From NCBI GenBank assembly GCA_044220875.1, contig JBGAQH010000007.1, positions 1 through 64,000 on the forward strand: DNA of 64,000 nt, given 5' to 3'. The notes below the pieces were generated by a model that did no database searches, was not told the origin of the DNA, and saw only the letters and a program-made list of their open reading frames with translations. The DNA comes from JAEUIT01 sp044220875. Lineage in GTDB: Bacteria > Planctomycetota > Phycisphaerae > Phycisphaerales > SM1A02. Shown here piece by piece: positions 51,787-60,802 of the stretch; positions within the stretch are counted from its first letter, which is position 1, and each line of letters opens with the position of its first letter. The translations under genes were made by a program, and so were the position numbers.

Positions 51787-53763
51787 TTATGCTTCGCCCT
51801 TGACCTTGAGGGCCCCGCGGAAATCCTGCTCGCGGAAGCCGAAGTCGATGTAGGCGGCCCACGAGATGCCCATCGTGTTGATGGGCGTGTTCGCTCGCTC
51901 GATCGTCGGCTGCTGCTTGCCGTTGAGGAAGACGACCTCGAACGCCGGCACGAGCCGCGGATCGGCGAAGAGGTACCACGCCTTCGCGCTGTTGCCCGAG
52001 TAGTAGCTGTCCGAGAGGTGCGGCGCGACGCTGAGCTGGTACTTGCCGCGGTGCGGGTTGTCGGTCGGGAGCTTCGTCTTCGCCGTCGACCCGTCGAGGA
52101 GGATCTGCGAGGATCCGAGGAGAACCTGCGCGTCGGTTTCGACCTCGACCGGCGTCAGGAGGCGCACCGGGCGGATGTTGATCGGCTTCTGGTCCTTCGC
52201 GTCGGTGCCGGGGCCGATCTTGATTTTCTGGAACGCGGTCTTCGCCGCGGTGAGCGAGTCGACGCCGAAGGCGGTGTCCGCGCCCGAGAGGAAGTTGCCG
52301 TTCCCCACCGAGAAGAAGTTCGACGGGTTCGAGAGGAGCAGGCGGAAGAACTCGTCGTCGATCGTTGCCGCGCCGTCCATGCCGACCTGCCGGGGCAGGT
52401 CGAGGAAGGCGCCGAGGTCGTCGTTGATGAGGTCCTGCCGCGTGAGCGTGATCAGGATGCCGCGGGTCTCGGCCTGGTTCTTGAAGGTCTGCTCGCTGAG
52501 CTTGCCGCTCTTCAGTTCGCCGTCCTGCGCGACCTTCTCCCAGCGGCCTGCGCCGAGGAGGCGGACGCGAGAGACCTCGCGGAAGTCCTTCACGCTTCCC
52601 ACGCGGCAGAGGTCCATCGCGACGATCGGGACCGCCTCGTAGGCGTCGAGCATCGTCCGCTGCATCGTGCCCTCGAGGATCGTGGGCAGGCTGAGCGTGG
52701 TGAACGAGGCCTGGATCGTCGCGCTGCCGTCGCCGAAGACGCTCGGGACGTGCTTTCCCTCGAGCCTCGCGCACTCGGCGGCGAGCTCGCGGAGCCCGAT
52801 GTGGCGGAGGCGGTCGGCCGCATCGAGCGTCTTCTCGCCGAAGTCCTTGAGGAGCCGCTTCTCGCCGACGCCGGCCGAGAGGCAGGCCGCCGCCTCGAGC
52901 ACGCGCGAGGTCGGTGCCTCGCGCGAACCGTTGACGTAGGGGCCCGCGACAGGTCGCGTGGCGCGGAGCACCTCGAGCTGGGTCTTCTCGACGGTCCAGC
53001 CCTCGGCGATGGCCTTCGCCTCAAGCGCCGGCTGGCCGACGCACTCGACGTGGATCGCGGCGATGCGGGTCGCCTCGGCGGCCGCCTGGGCGCGCATGAT
53101 CGAGACGGGATCGGTCGGTTCGGTGGCGTCGGCGGTCGCGGCGACGCCCTCTTGGGTCGTGGTCATGGTGGTCTCGTTGGTGGATGCGTCGGCCGCGGCG
53201 CTCGCGGCGACGCGCGCGGAGGTGTCGTCGTCCGCGCCGAGGGCGACGAAGCTGATCTCGCTGAGGGTCGAGGCGCGGGCGATGTGGATGGGTCCCTCGA
53301 AGGTCCGTCCGTTCGCGCTCGCGGTCTGGCCTTTCTTCACGAACTCGACGCGCGACGCCTTCGCGCCGACGCTCGCCTGCCAGGGGAATCCGTTGCGGCT
53401 CGATTCGACGATCTCGCTCGCCACGCGGCCGGAGCCCGAGACGAGTCCCGCGACGCGAAGCTGTCCGGCCTCGACGCCGACCGATTCGGTGTGGCCGACG
53501 ATCATCGAGGGCGAGTGGTCCTTGAGGATCGGGCGGGCGTTCCCGCGCACCTGGAGGCCGGCGAGGTCGACGACGACGGGCGCGTCCCATCCGGCGAGTT
53601 CCATGGCGGCACCGGTGTAGGCGACCATGTCGAAGCGGCGCAGGGACTTCGCGGTGCCGTCGGCGGCCTTCGCGCCGATCAGGTCGGGCGCATCCGTCCA
53701 ATGCTCGATCGGTGCGGACAGGCGGATCGCGCGGATTGTGTTCGTCTCAGTCGCGTGGGTCAC
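51787..53763 (-). CDS. Prohead protease-major capsid protein fusion
   Basis: 658 residues from GTG 53763, overlapping the portal stop by 17 bp. Residues 30-200 form a serine prohead protease (LKDHSPSMIVGHTESV, NGFPWQASVGAKASRVEF, STLSEISFVALGADDDTSAR). A scaffold-like helical stretch follows. The last ~300 residues are a Mu gpT/HK97-type capsid domain: ETRGILITLTRQDLINDDLG, VEVETDAQVLLGSSQIL, RGKYQLSVAPHLSD, WYLFADPRLVPAFEVVFLNG. Protease, scaffold and capsid in one chain is a known but uncommon arrangement; maturation cleavage is expected between them. Confidence 0.85.
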   Translation of the reverse strand: MTHATETNTIRAIRLSAPIEHWTDAPDLIGAKAADGTAKSLRRFDMVAYTGAAMELAGWDAPVVVDLAGLQVRGNARPILKDHSPSMIVGHTESVGVEAGQLRVAGLVSGSGRVASEIVESSRNGFPWQASVGAKASRVEFVKKGQTASANGRTFEGPIHIARASTLSEISFVALGADDDTSARVAASAAADASTNETTMTTTQEGVAATADATEPTDPVSIMRAQAAAEATRIAAIHVECVGQPALEAKAIAEGWTVEKTQLEVLRATRPVAGPYVNGSREAPTSRVLEAAACLSAGVGEKRLLKDFGEKTLDAADRLRHIGLRELAAECARLEGKHVPSVFGDGSATIQASFTTLSLPTILEGTMQRTMLDAYEAVPIVAMDLCRVGSVKDFREVSRVRLLGAGRWEKVAQDGELKSGKLSEQTFKNQAETRGILITLTRQDLINDDLGAFLDLPRQVGMDGAATIDDEFFRLLLSNPSNFFSVGNGNFLSGADTAFGVDSLTAAKTAFQKIKIGPGTDAKDQKPINIRPVRLLTPVEVETDAQVLLGSSQILLDGSTAKTKLPTDNPHRGKYQLSVAPHLSDSYYSGNSAKAWYLFADPRLVPAFEVVFLNGKQQPTIERANTPINTMGISWAAYIDFGFREQDFRGALKVKGEA

Positions 53764-55222
53764 TGGCGTCCTCCTGGGCGGGTTGGTCGTTGGTGTTCGA
53801 AGGCGAGGAGACTGCGCTGGGCTGCGGCGTGATGCCGAGCTCCTCCATCAGCTCGATCTCCTTCGCGCGCTGCCGCAACTGGTCCTCCCAGTCGAGGCCC
53901 ATGCGGGCGTACTCGGCGGCAAGGGTCGTCGTGTGCGAGGCGAGCTTCGTCGACTGCGCCGTCGCCTCCTTCAGCGGATCGACGTGCTCGTGCCCATCCC
54001 AGAACCACTGGTGCGGCACGGCGAGGAGGTCGCGCATCGACGCGGGCACGAGGCCTGGGACGCGCGATGCCTCGCGGAGCCACTCGGCGAGGATCCGGTC
54101 GAGGACCCGGCATTCGAGCTCGCTCCGCTCGACGCGGATCGCCTTGAAGTAGGTCTGGTGGTCGAGGCGGCCGGAGGCGTAGTTGTAGGAGGCGCTGTTC
54201 CCCGCCGCGACGTTGAACGGGATGTTCAGGCAGCGGGCGATCTCGTTGAGGATCTCGCGCTTGAACTCGCCGTAGGTCGTCGACGGCTGCTTCGCGTCGA
54301 CCTGCTCCATGCGCCAACCGGCGGGCATGGTGACGAGCGCCCGGCTCTCAAGCTCGACCGTGTCCATCGGCTCGACGGATTCGGCCTCGCCCGCCGCCGG
54401 CGCGTCGGTGTAGAGGATGCCCGCGAAGTCGGCGGCGGTCTCGGCCGCGCCGAGCACAGCGAGCGTGTAGCGGCGGAGTTGTGCGAAGAGCGGGAGCGCC
54501 GGCGTGAATTCGGGGATGCCCCGCGACTGGCCGGGCCGGTCGACGCGGTAGGCGTGGATCACGCTCGCCGCCGGCACACGGTCGGCCTCGAGCGAGAAGG
54601 ACGAGAGGAAGCCCACGTTCCCCGGGTGCGACCGGAGGATGTGGTAGACGGTCGGGTTGCCGAATCCGTCGAATTCGATGCCGTCGACCGTCGGCTCTCG
54701 GCCGATGCGGAACGTGGGCGTGGTGACCTGGTCGGCTTCGATCAGGCGGATGTCTAGGAGGACCGCGCTGGCAACCTCGGGGTTGGTGGTGAGGAGGGCG
54801 AACGACTCGCCGTCGGTCGCCTTTGCCATCCGGATCGTGCGGAGTTTGCCCGGGAGGTCGATCGCCTTCGACCAGGCGGCGAACTCGCTCTCGATCGCGG
54901 CGTTCGCGTCGGCGTCGTCGCTGGAGAGCTGGAGCCGCGGGCCGGTGCCCACGCAGTCGTTGGCGAGCGTGAGGACGATGCCCTTCGCGTAGGAGTTGTT
55001 CGCGACCTCGTAGCGGGCGCGGGTGCGGAGGACGCGTCGGACCTCGTGCGTCGCGGCGGCGTCGGCCGACAGGTGGTCGGCCTCCGCCCAGTGGCGGCGG
55101 TTCTCGTCGGTGGTCTTCGCGGCGTCGAAGCCGGCGCGGAGGATGAGCCGTCGGCGCGGGGTCGCGCGGGGCCGTTCAGGCGCGGCGCTGGGGCGGCCGA
55201 AGATGCTCGCGAGGAGACCCAT
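53747..55222 (-). CDS. Phage portal protein, lambda family
   Basis: 491 residues from ATG 55222. ARYEVANNSYAKGIVLTLAN, DCVGTGPRLQL, IRLIEADQVTTP, GNPTVYHILRSHPGN, HAYRVDRPGQSRGIPEFTPA and YGEFKREILNEIARCLNIPF are characteristic of the lambda-type portal family. The portal ring sits at the packaging vertex. No homologue remains in element A. Confidence 0.92.
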   Translation of the reverse strand: MGLLASIFGRPSAAPERPRATPRRRLILRAGFDAAKTTDENRRHWAEADHLSADAAATHEVRRVLRTRARYEVANNSYAKGIVLTLANDCVGTGPRLQLSSDDADANAAIESEFAAWSKAIDLPGKLRTIRMAKATDGESFALLTTNPEVASAVLLDIRLIEADQVTTPTFRIGREPTVDGIEFDGFGNPTVYHILRSHPGNVGFLSSFSLEADRVPAASVIHAYRVDRPGQSRGIPEFTPALPLFAQLRRYTLAVLGAAETAADFAGILYTDAPAAGEAESVEPMDTVELESRALVTMPAGWRMEQVDAKQPSTTYGEFKREILNEIARCLNIPFNVAAGNSASYNYASGRLDHQTYFKAIRVERSELECRVLDRILAEWLREASRVPGLVPASMRDLLAVPHQWFWDGHEHVDPLKEATAQSTKLASHTTTLAAEYARMGLDWEDQLRQRAKEIELMEELGITPQPSAVSSPSNTNDQPAQEDASDPRD

Positions 55223-55419
55223 CACGCGGCTCCCGGCGGAATGAGCTTCGCGAGCCGCAGCCCGCGCTTGGGGTTCGAGATGGCCGCCTTGGACGCGAGA
55301 TAGCGGTCGGCCTCGATCTGGTCAGGCAGCGGGTGCTGCTCGACCGAGCCGGTCTCGTTCGACGCCTTGGCGGGGCCGGAGGCGTTGTCACGGATCTTGT
55401 CTTCGAGGTCTTCTGCCAC
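55222..55419 (-). CDS. Small protein upstream of portal, gpW-like position
   Basis: 65 residues from GTG 55419, with GGGAG a few bases upstream. C-terminal half: EADRYLASKAAISNPKRGLR, LAKLIPPGAA. In lambda-type modules a small head-tail connector (gpW) lies between terminase and portal. Sequence similarity to gpW is not evident, so the call is positional. Confidence 0.55.
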   Translation of the reverse strand: MAEDLEDKIRDNASGPAKASNETGSVEQHPLPDQIEADRYLASKAAISNPKRGLRLAKLIPPGAA

Positions 55420-55534
55420 GGCGGCTCCCAACGCGGCGAAGGTGCCGCTATGGGGGAGCTATGCCGTGCGGGGCGATGATGCGCAAGCGCTCGAATGGTC
55501 CCTCCAAATTCCTTCCACCGGTAGACCCATGACG

Positions 55535-55567
55535 AAAAAGCCCGGCCGCGGATATCCGCGACCGGGC
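55535..55567 (-). terminator. Intrinsic terminator of the exported-protein cargo gene
   Basis: On the minus strand the stem is GCCCGGTCGCGGAT / ATCCGCGGCCGGGC (55540-55567; 14 bp with one mismatch), followed by five T (complement of AAAAA at 55535-55539). It lies 33 bp after the stop of the 55601-56221 gene and would cut that transcript off from the portal operon downstream. Confidence 0.85.
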
Positions 55568-55600
55568 ATCGACATGGTTTCGGCTGACTCGATCTCGGAG

Positions 55601-56221
55601 TCAGTGGAGCTTGATGTTGCCGGGAAGCTGCTTGAGTTCCTCGTTCGTGATGTTCGGATCCACGAACAGGATCAGCGTGTTCCAGTACTTGGTGTCGCTG
55701 CGGGCTGCCATGTATCGGCCGTGGCCGGGGTTGAGCGTCACGAGATCACCGTGCTTCATCACCGGACCGATGTTCGGGTCGGAGCCCCAGTCCTCGTCAT
55801 ACTTCTGCTGGAAGGTCATCGCAGCGGGATCCTTGCCTTCCGGGACGTTCGCGACGAACACGCGCACCTTCGTGTCCTTCGTCCACGCGGGATCGAAGTT
55901 GATGTTATGGGTAAGGCGGGTGCCGCCCGCGTCGGAGCGCACGGGCACAGCGACGATGCTCTTGCCGTTGATCGTGAACACCTGCTGGTACGTCTTGTGG
56001 CGGGTGAACACCTTCTTCCAGGCCTTGTTGGCCCACTTGCCGCAGTCCTTCATGAAGCCTTCGAGATCATCGATGGTGATCTTGACGTTGACGCTCCATC
56101 CACCGGCTTCGCCGACCTTGACCCCGTCGGCGTACACACGCTGCGCGGGGACCAAGAGGCTGGTGGTGAGGAGCGCCAGGAGAATGGCGACGAGCGAGAG
56201 TGGGAAGTGCCGTCTGTTCAT
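55601..56221 (-). CDS. Exported protein of unknown function, cargo inside the head module
   Basis: 206 residues. Signal peptide 1-32 (RRHFPLSLVAILLALLTTSL, LVPAQRVYA with cleavage after VYA). The mature part has WSVNVKITIDDLEGFMKDCG, TRLTHNINFDPAW and a C-terminal beta region (RYMAARSDTKYWNTLILFVD). No catalytic motif recognised. It breaks the terminase-portal synteny, is flanked by non-coding spacers on both sides (150 and 180 bp) and has its own terminator, the hallmark of a moron expressed from the prophage. May alter the host envelope; inference. Confidence 0.75.
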   Translation of the reverse strand: MNRRHFPLSLVAILLALLTTSLLVPAQRVYADGVKVGEAGGWSVNVKITIDDLEGFMKDCGKWANKAWKKVFTRHKTYQQVFTINGKSIVAVPVRSDAGGTRLTHNINFDPAWTKDTKVRVFVANVPEGKDPAAMTFQQKYDEDWGSDPNIGPVMKHGDLVTLNPGHGRYMAARSDTKYWNTLILFVDPNITNEELKQLPGNIKLH

Positions 56222-56370
56222 GAGGGATCTCCAGTTCAACCGAGAGAGGACAATCCGCAGCTGCGGATGGCGGATCGTTGGGTGGCCGCCGTTTGCTCGG
56301 TTCGCCGTGACCGTCACGGCTAGCACTGCGGTTGCCTCACTCGACAGAACGCAAAGTCGCGCCTCATGGA

Positions 56371-56595
56371 TCAGGTGCCGGCCGAAGTTTTGCACCCCAC
56401 CGGGCGTTTGCCGAAATGTCCGCCCTGCAACAGATCGATGGTGGTAAGTCGCCGTCCGCAGTTGCGGCACTCGCGCCGCCGGCGGATTCCACCGAAGGAG
56501 AGCTGCCGGGTGTTCACGACCCGAAGATGGGAGCAGCCGCAACCGCCGCATCGGATGCCAGCATGTCCGTCCGTCCGCGGGTGTTGCTCGCTCAT
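56371..56595 (-). CDS. NrdR/Com-like zinc-ribbon protein
   Basis: 74 residues from ATG 56595, ATGA overlap with the terminase stop. CGGCGCSHLRVVNTRQLSFG, then RRRRECRNCGRRLTTID is a zinc ribbon like the N-terminal domain of NrdR and the Mu Com regulator. Small proteins of this type in head modules are thought to regulate late gene or modification functions. Confidence 0.7.
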   Translation of the reverse strand: MSEQHPRTDGHAGIRCGGCGCSHLRVVNTRQLSFGGIRRRRECRNCGRRLTTIDLLQGGHFGKRPVGCKTSAGT

Positions 56596-58874
56596 CGTTG
56601 CCTCCTCAGGGCCGAAAGTTTGATGCGGGGCCGATTCGCCGCCATCGACTCGCCCGTGCCGAACAGGACCGCCCCCTCCATCGACGCCGCGACCGACGCC
56701 CCCACCGCGCAGTCGAACCAGTGGTTGTCGAGGCTCTCGACCCGGAGCTTCCACTCGTCGACCGTCCGCCCGCGGCCCTGCGTCCGCACGCGGTACTCCG
56801 CCAGCAGGTGGTCGGCCAGGAGCCGGTGCGCCGCCGGCGCCCGACCGAAGAGCGAGAGGCAGCCGGGATCGCCCATCGGCACCGCCAGTCGCGCGTGGAT
56901 GAAGCTCTTCCAGTAGTTCGTGTCGAAGACCACGTGCCGCACGGAGCGGCGACCCGTGATCGTCGGCACGCGCCAGTTGAGACCGACGCGATCGCCTCGC
57001 TTCCGCCGATAGTCGCTGAATGGAATGCTCGAGGCGCCGACATACCGGCCGTGGCTCGGCATGACGACGCCGGCGTACTTCGACTGGCGGCAGAACTGGT
57101 AGACGACGTCGGTCGACGATCCCCAGTTCGCGTCGATGAGGCAACGGTCGATCCGCACCATCGCGCCGTCGTCGCGTCGCCACTCGCGGCCGACAGTCGC
57201 TTCGATGAGCCGTTCGAGGCCTGCGTAGACAGCCCCCTCGAGTCCGGCGCGAGATGACGCATCCGCCAGGGTGTGGCGCACATCGCGAAGCGTGAAGTAC
57301 GGCACCTTCTGGTCGGGCTCGGTGCCGTAGTCGATGACGTAGCCGGTGAAGTCGTCCTCCCACGCCGCGACGAGCCAGAAGAGAGCCTTGCCCTGCACGT
57401 CGACGAACATGGTGAGCCGCGTGCAGCCGATCGGAATCTCGCGTCGGGCGTGGCCGTTGGTCTTCGCGGCGATCTCGTCGGCGCTGAGGAGTTCGTCCTC
57501 GGCGAGGTTCGCCTCGGGCAGAGGGGCGTTCTGGTACTCGGCCCAGAATGCGGTCTCGCCTTGGAGCCTGAGGTTCATCGCGTGCTGGACGGCCGACGCC
57601 TCATCGTGATTGAAGCGCTCGGCCCAGGCGACCACGGCTCCCTCGTCCATCGCCGCCTGGTGCTCGCGGTAGAACGCGGTGGCGGCGGCGATCCCTGCGT
57701 CCGATCGCAGGCCGTCGGCGCGGAGCTCCGCGTATCGCGCCCACAGTGCCTCGTTCGTCGGGAACGAGTAGACCATCTTCGTCCGCTCGCCCTGCCACTG
57801 CGGGTGCTTCTCGCGGTCGAGCAGGCGGTCGGCCAGGTCGTCCGGCCGCACGACCGTCAGCGTCATGAGCCCGGCGATCTTCTTGCCGGGCCCCGCGAGT
57901 CCGAGGATCGCGCCCGAGAGGATCCGCTCGCGCGTGTCGCACTGCGATGGGCTCCGTGCCGACTCGTCAGTCTGCGGGTCGTCGATCAGGACGAGCGACG
58001 GACGCACCGCGCCGCCGTCCGGGCGCTTGTACTTCATGCCGCGCACCCGGCCGGTGATGCCGGCGACGCGGATGATCGCACCGGCGGCACGCGAGCCATC
58101 GATTGAAGGGAGGACGACCTCCCGCGCGGTCCAGCCGATATGCGTCTGCTTGCCGCCATGAAGCTGGCCCGCTGCCCGTTGGTGGATGCCCTCAAGCCGG
58201 CGGATCGGGAAGCACGCCTCGGGGAAGTCGGCGAGGAGCAGCTCGTTGTTCTCGAGTTCCGCCTTGATCGAGTCGAGCATGCTCGCGGCGTGCTCCTCGT
58301 CGCTCCCAATGAGAGCCACGAACTCGCGGTGCCCGTAGAGCATCGCCCAGAGGCACGCTGTCTCGCAGAGCGACGTCTTGCCCGATCCTCGGGGCATCGC
58401 CATCGCGAAGAGCCCGCCCTCGAGCACGGCCTGCTCGATCTTCGCGATCACCTTCAGGTGGTCGGCTGACCACTTCAGGCTGAAGGTCTGCGGGAGGTAG
58501 GTCTCGCAGAAGAAGCGGAAGTCCCGTTCGGCCCGCGCCTTCCGGCTGGCGTCCTGGACCTCGGGCAACGCGCCGATGTCGCGGCCGGACACTGAGAGGA
58601 GCGCGTTTCGGAGGCGTGCTCGCTCGCGATGGGCGTCGTATCCGGGGACGCCGCCGGCGTCAGACGCCCTCTCGGGCGCGTGGCGCTGGTCGAAGAGCCA
58701 GGCGATGTAGCGGAGGAGGTTCACGCGATTGGGATCGCCGTCCGCCCCGATGCGGAGACCCGCCCGGGTGCGGTGCCGGTGCAACTGCCGCTCGCCCACG
58801 CATTCGCCCAGCGGGGTCGAATTGAGGAGACGACACGTCTCGCCGATCCGTAGACGACGTACATCAGTCCCCAC
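56592..58874 (-). CDS. Large terminase with N-terminal small-terminase-like domain
   Basis: 760 residues. Residues 1-68 are an HTH-like domain shared with the stand-alone gene just upstream. The ATPase has Walker A AMPRGSGKTSLCETAC (about 160), a Q/C-region FVALIGSDEEHAASMLDS, Walker B PSLVLIDDPQTDE (about 295). The nuclease has MFVDVQGKALFWLVAAWEDD and CLIDANWGSSTDVVYQF. GpA-type domain order. It cuts and pumps DNA into the prohead. Element A retains only the first 68 codons. Confidence 0.92.
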   Translation of the reverse strand: MGTDVRRLRIGETCRLLNSTPLGECVGERQLHRHRTRAGLRIGADGDPNRVNLLRYIAWLFDQRHAPERASDAGGVPGYDAHRERARLRNALLSVSGRDIGALPEVQDASRKARAERDFRFFCETYLPQTFSLKWSADHLKVIAKIEQAVLEGGLFAMAMPRGSGKTSLCETACLWAMLYGHREFVALIGSDEEHAASMLDSIKAELENNELLLADFPEACFPIRRLEGIHQRAAGQLHGGKQTHIGWTAREVVLPSIDGSRAAGAIIRVAGITGRVRGMKYKRPDGGAVRPSLVLIDDPQTDESARSPSQCDTRERILSGAILGLAGPGKKIAGLMTLTVVRPDDLADRLLDREKHPQWQGERTKMVYSFPTNEALWARYAELRADGLRSDAGIAAATAFYREHQAAMDEGAVVAWAERFNHDEASAVQHAMNLRLQGETAFWAEYQNAPLPEANLAEDELLSADEIAAKTNGHARREIPIGCTRLTMFVDVQGKALFWLVAAWEDDFTGYVIDYGTEPDQKVPYFTLRDVRHTLADASSRAGLEGAVYAGLERLIEATVGREWRRDDGAMVRIDRCLIDANWGSSTDVVYQFCRQSKYAGVVMPSHGRYVGASSIPFSDYRRKRGDRVGLNWRVPTITGRRSVRHVVFDTNYWKSFIHARLAVPMGDPGCLSLFGRAPAAHRLLADHLLAEYRVRTQGRGRTVDEWKLRVESLDNHWFDCAVGASVAASMEGAVLFGTGESMAANRPRIKLSALRRQR

Positions 58875-59094
58875 GTGAGGCCTCCTGCGCCGCGGCTTGG
58901 CGAGCGAGCCACGCCCCGTAGTGGACGAGGTTCATCGTGCCGTCGGCGTTCGTGGGGGCACCCGCTTCGACGTCGGCGCGCACGCGGTCTGCGGTCGCGT
59001 GCTTTGAACCGGACGCGGCCAGCAGCCGCGCGAGGTCCGCGACGTCAAGGGAAGCAGGGCTCTTCTTGGCGGGAGTCGCCCCAGCATCACGCAT
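58864..59094 (-). CDS. Small terminase-like HTH protein (B copy)
   Basis: 76 residues from ATG 59094. DVADLARLLAASGSKHATAD, RVRADVEAGAPTNADGTMNL, VHYGAWLARQ match 13175-13456. Overlaps the large terminase start by 11 bp. The same pattern (LLNSTPLGE..., RVNLLRYIAWL) recurs at the N-terminus of the large terminase, so the domain is present twice in succession. Confidence 0.6.
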   Translation of the reverse strand: MRDAGATPAKKSPASLDVADLARLLAASGSKHATADRVRADVEAGAPTNADGTMNLVHYGAWLARQAAAQEASRGD

Positions 59095-59254
59095 GGCGCG
59101 CCTCCCGGACCGCGAAGGTCCGCGCCTCGCGGCCGAGTTGCCCACTTCGGGCCCACTGCCGCGAATTGCTCGCGACATCGCCTTGATGCGTCGCGGAGCT
59201 CATGCCCTGATGTCCCCACCGATGTGGAGGTTCACATCGAACCAACGGAGAACC

Positions 59255-59620
59255 ATGATGGCAACGCGAAAGACGAAGACGACGACAAGCAGCCCGCACG
59301 CGACCGAAGTCGACGCACGCCTCGCCCGGATCGCGGCGGCGCGACGCGAGATCACCCGGCTCCTGAACGAGCTCGGCGAGAAGGTGATGGCGGCAGAGGT
59401 CGAGTGCGCGACCGAGTCCGAAGCGCTCCGCAGGCTGGTGCGGGCGGACCGCAGCGGCGCGACGGCGAAGGCGGTCGCGGACGGGTTCGCCCGCGAGCGG
59501 ATCGACACCGGAAGCCTCTGCAGCCGACTGAACGACGAGGTGGGGGCCCACGGGCACCGCCCATACCCGCCGACCTACGCGGTCGAGAAGCCGCGATGGG
59601 CGATCGTCGAGAGCTGCTGA
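59255..59620 (+). CDS. Phage plus-operon hypothetical protein
   Basis: 121 residues (ATG 59255 or 59258; CGGAGAA upstream). Helical: AARREITRLLNELGEKVMAA, ESEALRRLVRADRSGATAKA. Distantly similar to A 14005-14274. The first gene of the divergent operon of B. Function unknown. Confidence 0.6.
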   Translation: MMATRKTKTTTSSPHATEVDARLARIAAARREITRLLNELGEKVMAAEVECATESEALRRLVRADRSGATAKAVADGFARERIDTGSLCSRLNDEVGAHGHRPYPPTYAVEKPRWAIVESC

Positions 59621-59644
59621 CCCAGACGAACGGAGCACCAAGCC

Positions 59645-59902
59645 ATGACCACCAACGACCCGACACGAGATGCGGCCATCCGCGAGATCGCAAAGCGAGA
59701 GCTCTTCCTCGAGACGCTCGAGCCAACCATGAGCGGCGCGGACTTCCGCGAGATAGCGGTGTGGATGGCCGAGACCGCACTGAAGGCGGCCTACGAGGCC
59801 GGACGCGAGGCGGGCCGAAAGGCCGAACGCCGGCGACGCACGCCGACGCGGTGCGACTGTCCGGCCTGCGGACGACGCATCGACATCATCCCGATCACCT
59901 GA
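59645..59902 (+). CDS. Phage plus-operon protein with C-terminal CxC..CxxC
   Basis: 85 residues. RELFLETLEPTMSGADFREI, AVWMAETALKAAYEAGREAG matches A 13624-13944, but this copy ends in a zinc-knuckle-like tail, CDCPACGRRIDI, absent from A. Followed directly by a hairpin, as in A. Confidence 0.65.
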   Translation: MTTNDPTRDAAIREIAKRELFLETLEPTMSGADFREIAVWMAETALKAAYEAGREAGRKAERRRRTPTRCDCPACGRRIDIIPIT

Positions 59903-59930
59903 GGCCCGCATCGTGCGGGCCTCGCTGTTT
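59902..59930 (+). terminator. Terminator/attenuator hairpin matching the one at 13944
   Basis: Stem AGGCCCGCA (59902-59910), loop TCG, stem TGCGGGCCT (59914-59922), then CGCTGTTT. Sequence differs from the A hairpin but pairing, distance to the stop codon and the following T-rich tail are the same. Confidence 0.7.
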
Positions 59931-59953
59931 CCAGCACCAGACGGAGATTCACC

Positions 59954-60526
59954 ATGACGAAGAAGACGACCAAGAGTTCGAACGCCAAGACTACGACCGC
60001 CAAGAAGGCTCCCCGCATATCCGCGAGCGCCGCCCGCGCCGAGGGAGCCGCCCGCACGAAGCGGGCGCTCGCCAGCGCCCAGGCGACCGTTGCCGCGAAC
60101 CTTAAGGCGATCGCGGCGGCCGATCAGGAGAACGCATCGAAGCGCGACGAGCGTGCCGCGAGTCAGGACGGCATGGCGGCGAGCGAGCGGGCGATCGCGA
60201 AGCCCGCGAAGGGCGCGAAGGCTCCCAAGGCCCCGAAGGCGATCAAGGCCGCCAAGCCCGCCAAGGAGCGCAAGGCGAAGCGGGTCAGCGCCCTCGATGC
60301 CGCAGCGACCGTCCTCGCCTCGGCGAAGGAGCCGATGCGGACGAAGGACCTGATCGAGCAGATGGCCGCGAAGGGCCTGTGGACGAGTCCCGGCGGCAAG
60401 ACCCCCGAAGCCACGCTCTACGCCGCCATCCTGCGTGAGATCGGGACCAAGAAGTCCGAGGCCCGCTTCCGCAAGGTGGAGCGCGGCCTCTTCGCCGCGA
60501 CCGCCAGCGCCGGGAAGGGAGCCTGA
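59954..60526 (+). CDS. HARE-HTH winged-helix protein with basic tail (B copy)
   Basis: 190 residues. Lys/Ala-rich tail of about 115 residues (AKGAKAPKAPKAIKAAKPAK) and a C-terminal HARE-HTH domain: ALDAAATVLASAKEPMRTKD, KGLWTSPGGKTPEATLYAAI, ARFRKVERGLF. Nearly identical in the domain to A 14662-15126; the tail differs in length and sequence, as expected for a disordered DNA-contacting arm. Confidence 0.8.
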   Translation: MTKKTTKSSNAKTTTAKKAPRISASAARAEGAARTKRALASAQATVAANLKAIAAADQENASKRDERAASQDGMAASERAIAKPAKGAKAPKAPKAIKAAKPAKERKAKRVSALDAAATVLASAKEPMRTKDLIEQMAAKGLWTSPGGKTPEATLYAAILREIGTKKSEARFRKVERGLFAATASAGKGA

Positions 60527-60529
60527 CCC

Positions 60530-60781
60530 ATGGTCGACCACGATGAGACTGCTCCCCGCGTCCGCACCTCGGATGTCGAGGACCTCCTCGCCGGACTCCT
60601 CGAGCAGGTCCGCGAGGCCGCCGGTGACGACGACGCCTTCGGCGAGATCGCCGCTTCCTTCGGCGGGATCGAAGGCGTGGCGTCCTTCCGCGACGCCGGC
60701 GTCATGACCCGCGACCGCGGCGTGGTGCTGCGGTGCGCCGACGGGAGCGAGTTCCAAATCACGATCGTCCGAAGCGACTGA
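60530..60781 (+). CDS. Phage plus-operon hypothetical protein, acidic
   Basis: 83 residues, 4 bp after the HARE-HTH gene. N-terminal acidic helix (RTSDVEDLLAGLLEQVREAA), C-terminal beta strands (GVVLRCADGSEFQITIVR). The last strands resemble small dsDNA-mimic or ssDNA-binding folds, but no family is recognised. Confidence 0.55.
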   Translation: MVDHDETAPRVRTSDVEDLLAGLLEQVREAAGDDDAFGEIAASFGGIEGVASFRDAGVMTRDRGVVLRCADGSEFQITIVRSD

Positions 60782-60802
60782 CCACATCGACGGTTCCCTC
60801 CC

